Source of the DNA: JACVRW01 sp036407035
GTDB lineage: Bacteria; Actinomycetota; Thermoleophilia; Solirubrobacterales; Thermoleophilaceae
Direction of reading: 5' to 3'
Length of the DNA: 64,000 nucleotides
Assembly (NCBI GenBank): GCA_036407035.1
Contig: DASXAA010000219.1
Span: forward strand, 8,924 to 72,923
Position numbers and translations under genes: made by a program. The stretch's first letter is position 1; each line of letters starts with the position of its first letter. A model generated the notes under the pieces. It was not told the origin of the DNA, did no database searches, and was given only the letters and a program-made list of their open reading frames with translations. Below, piece after piece: positions 57,577-64,000 of this stretch.

Positions 57577-58268
57577 GCCCGTCCGCCGGCGGTCGCCATG
57601 CTCCGCGCGCGGGAGCGGTCCAGCTGGCGCAGCGCGCCGCGGGTCAGCGGCGCCTTGCCGCGGCGCTCGGCGAGCTCGGCGGACAGCTCGGAGAGGTCGT
57701 CGTACGTGTCCACGTCGAACATCAGCGACGGCACCAGGTCGACCGCGTTGGCGAGCCCGGCGGCCCGGGCGGCGGCGACGTGCCGCTCGAAGCTGCCGGC
57801 GCCGAAGCTCGGCTCGATGGCGTCCGGCGGCGACAGGACGAGCGCGTTGGTCCCGGTGCCGTGCCGGTCCGGCACGATCACCACGCCGAGGCCGCGCTCG
57901 GCCGCGCGCTCGAGCAACTCGGTGATCTCGGCCGGGGCGAGCAGCGGGGTGTCGCCCGGCACGAGCAGCACGCGCTCGAAGCCGGACGCCTGCGCGTAGC
58001 GGATGCCGATCAGCGCCGCCGCCGACTGGCCGGCCTCGTCGGGGTCGCGCAGCACCTGCACGCCGCCACCCAGCGCCGCCGCCTCCGCGACGCGGTCGGC
58101 CGTGACCACCGCGATCGCGTCGAGCCCCTCGACGTGGCGTAGCGACGCCAGCACGTCCGAGAACATCGCCTGAGCGAGCGCCTGGCGTGAGCCCATGCCC
58201 AGCCGTCCGGCGAGGCGCTGCTTCGCGGCGCCGAAGCTCTTCACTGGAAGGATGGCGATCGTCCGCAT
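57573..58268 (-). CDS. cofC: Phospholactate/PEP guanylyltransferase
   Basis: A 231-residue nucleotidyltransferase of the CofC/FbiD family, which activates 2-phospholactate (or phosphoenolpyruvate in actinobacteria) with GTP for F420 side-chain synthesis. The N-terminal AILPVKSFGAAKQRLAGRLG is the GTP-binding stretch with Lys-Ser-Phe as in FbiD, and VLLVPGDTPLLAPAEI holds the metal-binding Asp. VPDRHGTGTNALVLSPP and FGAGSFERH are the acceptor-side motifs. It lies 59 bases downstream of cofD and is coupled to cofE by CTGA. Which of the two acceptors is used cannot be seen from sequence. Confidence 0.9.
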   Translation of the reverse strand: MRTIAILPVKSFGAAKQRLAGRLGMGSRQALAQAMFSDVLASLRHVEGLDAIAVVTADRVAEAAALGGGVQVLRDPDEAGQSAAALIGIRYAQASGFERVLLVPGDTPLLAPAEITELLERAAERGLGVVIVPDRHGTGTNALVLSPPDAIEPSFGAGSFERHVAAARAAGLANAVDLVPSLMFDVDTYDDLSELSAELAERRGKAPLTRGALRQLDRSRARSMATAGGRA

Positions 58269-58327
58269 TCGGACCCTGACGGCGGGTGGGGCGACTGTAG
58301 CGCGACGGGTGGCCCGCGGGCTCCTCG

Positions 58328-59236
58328 TCATCGAGACAACCCGCGCAAAGTGCGGGCCAAGTCGAGCGTCCGCTCGGCGACTCGTCGTCGGTCCGCCGGG
58401 CTGTCCATCAGCGTGTCCGTCTCGATGGCCGGCAGCCCGTGGAGCGGCTCGTCCGCGACCACGCCGTCCACCAGCCCCTCGTAGGCGCGCGCCACGCCGG
58501 CGGCGCTGAGCTCGATGCCCGCCTGGGCGCAGAACGCCTCGGTCGGCCCCTTGATCGACCGGCCGCCGACGAAGGGGCTCACCGCGACCACCGGCGCCGG
58601 GGCGTCGCGCACGGCCTCGCGCATCCCCGGCACGGCCAGGATCGGCCCGATCGAGATCACGGGGTTCGACGGCCCGATCACGATCGCCTCCGCCGCGGCG
58701 ATCGCCTCGAGCACCTCGGGTGTGGGGCGGGCGGCGCCGATGCCGCGCAGCTCCACGCCGTCCACGGGGGCGGCGGCGCGCTCGACGATCATGAACTCCT
58801 GGAAGGGCACGGCGCGGCCCGCGCTCAGCACGTGCGTGGACACGGGCTCGTCGCACATCGGCAGCACCGGCGCGGCCACGCCCATGGCGCGCACGACGGC
58901 CGCGTGCGCCTCGGTGAGGCGCGCGCCGGAGCGCAGCCGGGCGGTCCTGATCAGGCACATTGCGAGGTCGCGGTCGCCGAGCCGGAACCACACCGGCTCG
59001 CCCGCGTCCTCCAGCGCGCCCATCACATCCCACGTGTCGCCGCGGATGCCGAAGCCCCGTTCGTCGATGGCGTCGGTGAGCCAGTACGTGACGAGGTCCG
59101 GGTCGGGGGAGACGTAGGCCCCGTACATCTCCACGTCGTCGCCGGTGTTGGCCACGACGGTCAGGTCCGCGACGTCGAGCAGTCCGCGCGCGAGCTTCGC
59201 GCCGCCGGTGCCGCCCGACAGGAGGACGGTTCTCAT
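58328..59236 (-). CDS. cofD: 2-phospho-L-lactate (PEP) transferase of F420 synthesis
   Basis: A 302-residue CofD/FbiA enzyme that transfers the activated phospholactyl (or enolpyruvyl) group to the deazaflavin Fo. The N-terminal LLSGGTGGAKLARGLLDV is the conserved nucleotide loop, followed by VVANTGDDVEMYGAYVSPDPDLVTYWLTD. EAIVIGPSNPVISIGPILAVPGMREAV and AVSPFVGGRSIKGPTEAF are characteristic. It begins the F420 operon and is divergent from the HMG-CoA lyase gene by 43 bases. The Fo synthase genes are not in the window. Confidence 0.93.
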   Translation of the reverse strand: MRTVLLSGGTGGAKLARGLLDVADLTVVANTGDDVEMYGAYVSPDPDLVTYWLTDAIDERGFGIRGDTWDVMGALEDAGEPVWFRLGDRDLAMCLIRTARLRSGARLTEAHAAVVRAMGVAAPVLPMCDEPVSTHVLSAGRAVPFQEFMIVERAAAPVDGVELRGIGAARPTPEVLEAIAAAEAIVIGPSNPVISIGPILAVPGMREAVRDAPAPVVAVSPFVGGRSIKGPTEAFCAQAGIELSAAGVARAYEGLVDGVVADEPLHGLPAIETDTLMDSPADRRRVAERTLDLARTLRGLSR

Positions 59237-59279
59237 GGGGCGGGGACGCTAGTGGACGCGACCTTGCGAGGATTAGGCC

Positions 59280-60173
59280 ATGGTCAAGGTGCGCGAGGTC
59301 GGCCCGCGCGACGGCTTCCAGAACGAGCCCGAGGTGATCCCGACCGACGACAAGGTGCGCCTCGTCGAGATGCTCGCCCGCACCGGCCTGCGGCGGCTCG
59401 AGGTCACGAGCTTCGTGCGCGCCGACGTGATCCCTCAGCTCGCCGACGGGGCCGAGGTCCTGCGCCGCGCCGAGATCCCGGACGACGTGTCGGTGAGCGT
59501 GTTGATCCCGAACGAGCGGGGGCTCGACAACGCGCTCCCGCTGCGCGACCGGTTCCAGGAGGTGAACCTCTTCCTGTCGGCGTCGGAGACGCACAACCGG
59601 AAGAACGTGAACCGCTCGATCGCCGAGTCGCTCGCGGGCCTCGAGCGCGTGATCGAGCGGGCGCGGGCCGAGGACCTGCGCTGCGAAGGCGTGATCTCCG
59701 TCTCCTTCGGCTGCCCGTACGAGGGCGAGGTGCCGCGCGAGCGGGTGCTCTCGATCGCCCGCCGGCTCGTCGACGCCGGCTGCGAGGAGATCGCCTTCGG
59801 CGACACGACCGGCATGGCGAACCCCGCTCAGGTGAGCCGCTTCTTCGACGACCTCGATCTGGGCGTGGAGCTGACGGCCCACTTCCACAACACGCGCGGC
59901 CAGGGGCTCGCGAACGTCGTCGCGAGCCTCGCCGCCGGCATCGGGTCGTTCGAGTCCTCGTTCGGCGAGCTGGGCGGCTGCCCGGTGCCACCGGGCGCGA
60001 CCGGCAACATCGCCACCGAGGACCTCGTCTCGATGCTGCACGAGATGGGGGAGGAGACCGGCATCGATCTCGAGCGGCTGCTCGACTGCGCGCGCGAGGT
60101 GCAGCGGGTGCTCGGCCGGCCGCTCGGCAGCCACGTGCTGACGGCCGGTCCCGTCGACTGGAACCGCGGCTGA
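59280..60173 (+). CDS. Hydroxymethylglutaryl-CoA lyase
   Basis: A 297-residue DRE-TIM aldolase of the HMG-CoA lyase type, cleaving HMG-CoA to acetoacetate and acetyl-CoA in leucine breakdown or ketone metabolism. The DRE-type N-terminus EVGPRDGFQNEP supplies Arg-Asp, FVRADVIPQLADG the substrate region, and AHFHNTRGQGLANVVASL and FGELGGCPVPPGATGNIATEDLV give the metal His pair and the C-terminal Cys-containing loop of the family. The ATG at 59280 starts the barrel directly. A mevalonate role is excluded by the absence of synthase neighbours; the MFS gene is coupled (CTGA). Confidence 0.9.
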   Translation: MVKVREVGPRDGFQNEPEVIPTDDKVRLVEMLARTGLRRLEVTSFVRADVIPQLADGAEVLRRAEIPDDVSVSVLIPNERGLDNALPLRDRFQEVNLFLSASETHNRKNVNRSIAESLAGLERVIERARAEDLRCEGVISVSFGCPYEGEVPRERVLSIARRLVDAGCEEIAFGDTTGMANPAQVSRFFDDLDLGVELTAHFHNTRGQGLANVVASLAAGIGSFESSFGELGGCPVPPGATGNIATEDLVSMLHEMGEETGIDLERLLDCAREVQRVLGRPLGSHVLTAGPVDWNRG

Positions 60174-61303
60174 AGGTCGCGCGCCCGTCCCTGCTGGCGG
60201 TCGCGGTGGGCGCGGCCTCGGTGCTGCCCGGCTTCCTCGTCGGCGCCCTGACACTGCAGATCCGGTCCGACTTCGACGAGGGCGTGCGGGCCATCGCCGC
60301 CGGCGTGACCGTGTTCTTTCTCGCGGGCGCGTTCGGGACCGCCGCGGGCGGCCGGCTCGCCGAGCGGGTCGGCGGGCTGCGGGCGATGAGGGCGAGCGTG
60401 ATCGTCACAGCGGGCTGCCTGCTCGCGATCGCGCTCGCGGCGAGGTCGCTGCCCGTGTTCTTCTTGCTGCTCGCCGCCGCAGGCGCCGCCAACGCCGTCA
60501 CGCAGCCGGCGATCAACCTCTACATGGCGCGGGCGGTGCCGCTCGACCGCCAGGGGCTCGCGTTCGGCATCAAGCAGTCGGCGATCCCGGTCGCGGTGAT
60601 GGTCAGCGGCCTTGCACTGCCGTTCCTGGCGCTGCCGCTCGGGTGGCGGCCCGCGTTCGCGATCTGCGCCGGCATGGCGGCGCTGGTTGCGCTGGCGGCG
60701 ACGCTCGAGCACGCCGCCGGCGCGTCGCCCGCCGCCCCGGCGCCGCCGGGCGAGCGGCCGGCCACGCGCTCGCTGCTGCCGTTCACGCTCGGGGCCGCGC
60801 TCGCGAGCTCGGGGCCGAGCGCGCTGAGCGCCTACCTCGTGGCTTCGGCTGTCGACACCGGGATCGGTGAGGGCACGGCCGGCTTGCTCGCCGCGGTCGG
60901 CAGCGCGACCAGTCTGCTGGTGCGCGTCGCGTGCGGCCAGCGCGCCGATCGCCGCCGCGACTACGGCTTCGGGATGGTCGTGGCGCTGCTCGCGCTCGGC
61001 TCGCTCGGGTTCCTGCTGCTGTCCGCGGGGGCGCCGGCACCGTTCGTCGCGGGGGCGGTCGTGGCCTACGCGCTCGGATGGGGCTGGCCGGGCCTCTTCA
61101 ACCTGGCGGTGGTGCACCTCCACCGCGCGGCGCCCGGCGCGGCAACCGGGGTCACGCAGAGCGGCATCTACGTCGGCGCCTCGGGCGGCCCGGCGGCCTA
61201 CGGGCTGCTCGCCGGCGCGGCCGGATACACGGGCGCCTGGGCGGCGGTTGCAGGGGTTTCGCTGATGGCCGCGCTGGTCATTGGCCTCGCGGCCCGAACC
61301 TGA
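60170..61303 (+). CDS. MFS transporter, apparent CTG start
   Basis: A 377-residue, 12-helix major facilitator protein. The motif-A loop reads GGRLAERVGGLRAMR between helices 2 and 3, and RADRRRDYGF is the equivalent in the second half. The first helix (SLLAVAVGAASVLPGFLVGALTLQI) is complete only from CTG 60170, which overlaps the HMG-CoA lyase stop as CTGA; the first normal start (GTG 60206) lies inside that helix. It belongs to the short 12-span group of sugar or organic-acid MFS proteins; the substrate is unknown. A hairpin (61401-61429) follows. Confidence 0.82.
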   Translation: MKVARPSLLAVAVGAASVLPGFLVGALTLQIRSDFDEGVRAIAAGVTVFFLAGAFGTAAGGRLAERVGGLRAMRASVIVTAGCLLAIALAARSLPVFFLLLAAAGAANAVTQPAINLYMARAVPLDRQGLAFGIKQSAIPVAVMVSGLALPFLALPLGWRPAFAICAGMAALVALAATLEHAAGASPAAPAPPGERPATRSLLPFTLGAALASSGPSALSAYLVASAVDTGIGEGTAGLLAAVGSATSLLVRVACGQRADRRRDYGFGMVVALLALGSLGFLLLSAGAPAPFVAGAVVAYALGWGWPGLFNLAVVHLHRAAPGAATGVTQSGIYVGASGGPAAYGLLAGAAGYTGAWAAVAGVSLMAALVIGLAART

Positions 61304-61400
61304 GGTTTACGAATCGGGGTCCGGGTATCACCCAATTGAGCCGCCGAGGCCGGTTTTCGGCACATAGTGGGTTCCCCCGACCCAGCCTCGGCAAGTCAGC

Positions 61401-61429
61401 GCGGGCCCGGACACGGCATCCGGGCCCGC
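61401..61429. terminator. Perfect 11-bp hairpin between convergent genes
   Basis: GCGGGCCCGGA (61401-61411) and TCCGGGCCCGC (61419-61429) are exact complements around a seven-base loop, between the MFS gene and the convergent enoyl-CoA hydratase gene. The + side continues TGCATTTG. It is a likely bidirectional terminator. The other 115 bases of this gap show no gene. Confidence 0.65.
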
Positions 61430-61450
61430 TGCATTTGTGGGGGCGGTGCG

Positions 61451-62230
61451 CTACCGCCCCGCGAACTGCGGATCGCGCTTCTCGAGGAACGCCCGCGCGC
61501 CCTCCGCGAAGTCCTCGCTCGCCGCGAGCGTCTCCTGCGCCGCCACCTCCTGCTCCAGGGTGTTCGCGAGCGCCGGCTTCGCGGCGCCGTCGAGGATCCG
61601 CTTGGCGAGGCCGACCGCGCGCGGCGCGCAGGCGAGCAGCTCGTTCGCGAAGGACTCGGTCACGGCGTCGAGCTCGTCCGCGGGCGCCACGCGGTTCGCG
61701 AACCCGATCCGGTGCGCCTCGCGGCCGTCGATGACCTTCCCGGTCATGATCAGCTCCTTGGCGTTGCCGAGCCCGACCACGGCCGGCAGCCGCGAGCAGC
61801 CGCCCACGTCCGGGAGCAGGCCGATCCGCACCTCCATGATCCCGGCCACGGCGTCCTCGGCCATCGTGCGGAAATCGCACGCCAGCGCGAGCTCGAACGC
61901 GCCGCCGAGCACGGCGCCGTGGATCTGGGCGATAGTGGGCTTCGGCATCTCCTCGAGCAGGTTCCACCAGCCGAGGAGCGGACGCCGGAACTGGCGCAGC
62001 GAGCCCGGGGCCTGCGACAGCGCGTGCAGGTCGTTCACGTCCATGCCGGAAGAGAACATCGCCCCCTCGCCGCGCAGCACGAGCACGCGGACGTCGTCGT
62101 CCCCGGCGGCGGCCTCGAGCGCGGCCCCCAGCTCCTGGATCAGCTCGCCGTTGAGCGCGTTGCGCTTCTCCGGCCGGTTGAGAACGAGATGGCGGACCGC
62201 ACCGCGGTCCTCGATGTGGACCAGTGACAT
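61451..62230 (-). CDS. Enoyl-CoA hydratase/isomerase family protein
   Basis: A 259-residue crotonase-fold enzyme. The oxyanion-hole segments are REGAMFSSGMDV (read GEGAMFSSGMDVNDL) and HGAVLGGAFELALACDFRTMAEDAVAGIMEVRIGLLPDVGGCSRL. In the second, one catalytic Glu is where hydratases have it (MEVRIGLLPD) and the other position is Ala/Gly, so isomerase or lyase activity is possible. The family covers short enoyl-CoA hydration, methylglutaconyl-CoA hydration and isomerisation. It is convergent with the MFS gene and divergent from a small membrane gene. With HMG-CoA lyase and a carboxylase nearby, methylglutaconyl-CoA hydratase is one reasonable guess. Confidence 0.85.
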   Translation of the reverse strand: MSLVHIEDRGAVRHLVLNRPEKRNALNGELIQELGAALEAAAGDDDVRVLVLRGEGAMFSSGMDVNDLHALSQAPGSLRQFRRPLLGWWNLLEEMPKPTIAQIHGAVLGGAFELALACDFRTMAEDAVAGIMEVRIGLLPDVGGCSRLPAVVGLGNAKELIMTGKVIDGREAHRIGFANRVAPADELDAVTESFANELLACAPRAVGLAKRILDGAAKPALANTLEQEVAAQETLAASEDFAEGARAFLEKRDPQFAGR

Positions 62231-62298
62231 GGGCGGGAGGCTATTGCACGACCGCTGGCAGGTGTAGGAGCCCGGGCGGCGAGCGCGAAGCCACCCGT

Positions 62299-62520
62299 AT
62301 GCGCCACCGCCGAGCCCCCCGCGAGATCGTCGCCGCGCTGATCGGGGCCGAGGTGGGCGCCGCCGTCGGACTGCTCGTGTTCGGCGGCTTGCGCGGGATG
62401 CCGATCGCGCTGATGGCGCTCGGCGCGGCGCTCGGCCCGCCGATCGCGATCGTCGTGCGGTGGGTGCGCAACGGGCTGCTGCGGCGCTGGTTGCGCTCGC
62501 AGCTGCGCGTGGACTCCTAG
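62299..62520 (+). CDS. Small two-span membrane protein
   Basis: A 73-residue protein with two hydrophobic segments (IVAALIGAEVGAAVGLLVFGGL and ALMALGAALGPPIAIVVRWV) and a basic end. An in-frame ATG earlier (62224) would give a 98-residue form, but the helices follow 62299 directly. Function unknown. It lies 13 bases before the carboxylase gene and may be cotranscribed with it. Confidence 0.55.
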   Translation: MRHRRAPREIVAALIGAEVGAAVGLLVFGGLRGMPIALMALGAALGPPIAIVVRWVRNGLLRRWLRSQLRVDS

Positions 62521-62533
62521 ACTCACCCGGCAG

Positions 62534-64000
62534 ATGAGCGATCTGAAGGCAGCGCTCGAGCGCGCCCGCTCCGGCGGGCCCGAGCGCCATCACGAGAAGT
62601 CCAAGGAGCAGGGCAAGCTGCCGGTGCGCGACCGCATCGCGCACCTCGTCGACAGGGGCTCGTTCGTCGAGGACGCGCTGCTCGCGAACTGGGACCAGGA
62701 CGGCTTCGGCGCCGACGGCGTCGTCACCGGGATGGCCTCGGTGGCGGGCCGGCCGGTCGCGCTGATGGCGAACGATCCGACCGTGAAGGCCGGCTCGTGG
62801 GGCCCCAAGACGGTCGAGAAGATCATCCGCATCCAGGAGCAGGCGCTGGAGCACCTGGTGCCGATGATCTATCTCGTCGACTCCGCGGGCGCTCGCATCA
62901 CCGACCAGGTGCAGATGTTCCCCGGCCGGCGCGGGGCGGGGCGGATCTTCCACACCGAGGTCAAGTTGTCGGGGGTCGTGCCGCAGTTGTGCTGCCTGTT
63001 CGGCCCGAGCGCCGCCGGCGGCGCGTACATCCCGGCGTTCTGCGACGTCGTGATCATGCGCGACGGCAATGCGTCGATGTACCTCGGCTCGCCGCGGATG
63101 GCGGAGATGGTGATCGGCGAGAAGGTCACGCTCGAGGAGATGGGCGGCGCGCGCATGCACACGGGGGTGTCCGGCTGCGGGCACTTCCTGGTCGGCTCCG
63201 ACGAGGAGGCCATCGACGTCGCGAGGCGCTACCTCGGCTATTTCCCGTCGAACTGGCGCGACGCGTCGCCGATCGCCGTGGCAGCAGAGCCGGCCGGCGA
63301 GTTGCCCGCGATCCCGGAGGACGAGAACAAGCCCTTCGACATGTCCGAGCTGATCGACGCGCTGGTGGACGCGGACTCGTTCCTCGAGGTGCAGCGCCGC
63401 TGGGCCAAGGAGCTGATCGTCGGCTACGCGCGGCTCGACGGCCGCGCGATCGGGATCGTCGCGAACCAGCCGAAGCAGCGCGGTGGAGTGCTGTTCGTCG
63501 ACTCGTCCGACAAGGCCGCCCGCTTCATCTGGACGTGCAACGCCTTCAACGTCCCGCTGCTCTTCCTCGCCGACGTGCCCGGCTTCATGATCGGCACGCA
63601 GGTCGAGCGCCAGGGCATCATCCGCGCCGGCGCCAAAATGATCTCGGCGGTGTCGGAGGCGACGGTGCCAAAGATCTCGGTGATCGTCCGCAAGGCGTAC
63701 GGCGCGGGTCTGTACGCGATGGCGGGCCCGGCCTACGAGCCGGACGCCTGCCTCGCGCTCCCGAACGCGAAGATCGCCGTGATGGGGCCGCAGGCGGCCA
63801 TCAACGCGGTCTTCTACAACCAGCTGCAGGCGATCGACGACCCGGCGGAGCGCGAGCAGCGCACGGAGGAGCTGCGGCGCGAGTACGCCGAGGAGATCGA
63901 CATCCTCCACCTGGCGTCGGAGCTCGTGATCGACGCGGTCGTCCAACCGGAGGAGCTGCGCTCCGAGCTGGCGCGGCGCTTCGCGGTGTACGCGTCGCGC
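62534..64000 (+). CDS. Acyl-CoA carboxylase carboxyltransferase (beta) subunit, 3'-truncated
   Basis: At least 489 residues of a biotin-dependent acyl-CoA carboxylase beta subunit, which moves CO2 from carboxybiotin to propionyl-, methylcrotonyl- or a related acyl-CoA. The reading frame starts at ATG 62534 and stays open to the last base, so the final residues are outside the window. The crotonase-type oxyanion segments are AGSWGPKTVEK and SAGARITDQVQMFPGRRGAGR, FGPSAAGGAYIPAF, and the C-terminal FLADVPGFMIGTQVERQGIIRAGAKM with KAYGAGLYAMAG. Propionyl-CoA carboxylase fits the Ecm/MeaB context; methylcrotonyl-CoA carboxylase fits the HMG-CoA lyase next door. The motifs do not separate them. 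Confidence 0.9.
   Translation, partial: MSDLKAALERARSGGPERHHEKSKEQGKLPVRDRIAHLVDRGSFVEDALLANWDQDGFGADGVVTGMASVAGRPVALMANDPTVKAGSWGPKTVEKIIRIQEQALEHLVPMIYLVDSAGARITDQVQMFPGRRGAGRIFHTEVKLSGVVPQLCCLFGPSAAGGAYIPAFCDVVIMRDGNASMYLGSPRMAEMVIGEKVTLEEMGGARMHTGVSGCGHFLVGSDEEAIDVARRYLGYFPSNWRDASPIAVAAEPAGELPAIPEDENKPFDMSELIDALVDADSFLEVQRRWAKELIVGYARLDGRAIGIVANQPKQRGGVLFVDSSDKAARFIWTCNAFNVPLLFLADVPGFMIGTQVERQGIIRAGAKMISAVSEATVPKISVIVRKAYGAGLYAMAGPAYEPDACLALPNAKIAVMGPQAAINAVFYNQLQAIDDPAEREQRTEELRREYAEEIDILHLASELVIDAVVQPEELRSELARRFAVYASR

Overview
The window is a very GC-rich, densely coding bacterial chromosome segment. I count about 60 genes, no gene-free gap above 300 bases, and frequent NTGA stop/start overlaps. 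I see no rRNA, tRNA, CRISPR array, insertion sequence or prophage. The gene families point to a soil-type actinobacterium and most resemble Thermoleophilia (Solirubrobacterales/Gaiellales): coenzyme F420 synthesis plus an LLM-type flavin oxidoreductase, an ethylmalonyl-CoA-type mutase with crotonyl-CoA carboxylase/reductase, an S8 protease with a Trp/Arg repeat tail, a DUF559-type protein and a DasR-type operator. The taxonomic call is inference; there is no marker gene here to settle it.

Layout. 1-6.3 kb: end of a GT2 glycosyltransferase, a large secreted hydrolase-like protein, a FAD amine oxidase-type enzyme divergent from an aldehyde dehydrogenase and a VOC protein. 6.4-13.5 kb: a 48-bp palindrome, a FUSC exporter coupled to a TPP-dependent enzyme, a class III CoA-transferase whose start overlaps the start of the TPP gene, then secreted and membrane proteins of unknown role. 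13.6-19.1 kb: GST, VOC dioxygenase-like, LLM oxidoreductase, MobA, second GST, DsrE-like protein, SBP56/methanethiol oxidase and a small coupled membrane peptide. 19-23.6 kb: a DasR-type operator (20123-20138) in front of GH20 and GH3 N-acetylhexosaminidases. 23.6-31 kb: SnoaL-like, secreted protein, MeaB GTPase, DUF559 protein, an ethylmalonyl-CoA mutase-type enzyme and a subtilase. 31-35.3 kb: a 144-base fold-back element, a membrane GGDEF/HD-GYP protein, an MBL hydrolase and ClpS. 35.3-39 kb: crotonyl-CoA carboxylase/reductase and a MarR-DHA2 efflux operon with a palindrome over the marR start. 39-45.3 kb: a MoaD-like protein with a tail after its Gly-Gly, acetamidase/formamidase, a thioredoxin-fold protein, a coiled-coil nuclease-fold candidate, a lipoprotein, an acyltransferase and YgfZ. 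45.3-49.6 kb: a metal operon (multicopper oxidase, ZIP, DtxR/MntR, Nramp) behind a DtxR-like box. 49.6-56.2 kb: OsmC, M28 peptidase, NMT1-type binding protein, aquaporin, cupin and a beheaded MlaE permease. 56.2-59.2 kb: F420 operon (cofD-cofC-cofE-methyltransferase). 59.3-64 kb: HMG-CoA lyase, MFS, enoyl-CoA hydratase, and an acyl-CoA carboxylase beta subunit running off the window.

How the genes fit together. Ccr, the Ecm-type mutase, MeaB and the carboxylase beta subunit are parts of the ethylmalonyl-CoA / C3-C5 acyl-CoA network, and HMG-CoA lyase plus enoyl-CoA hydratase fit branched-chain or acetoacetate metabolism. The metal operon carries its own regulator and a matching operator. The F420 genes supply the cofactor that an LLM oxidoreductase at 14.9 kb probably uses. 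The most unusual feature of the window as a whole is that four genes can be read correctly only if they start at CTG inside a CTGA stop/start overlap.
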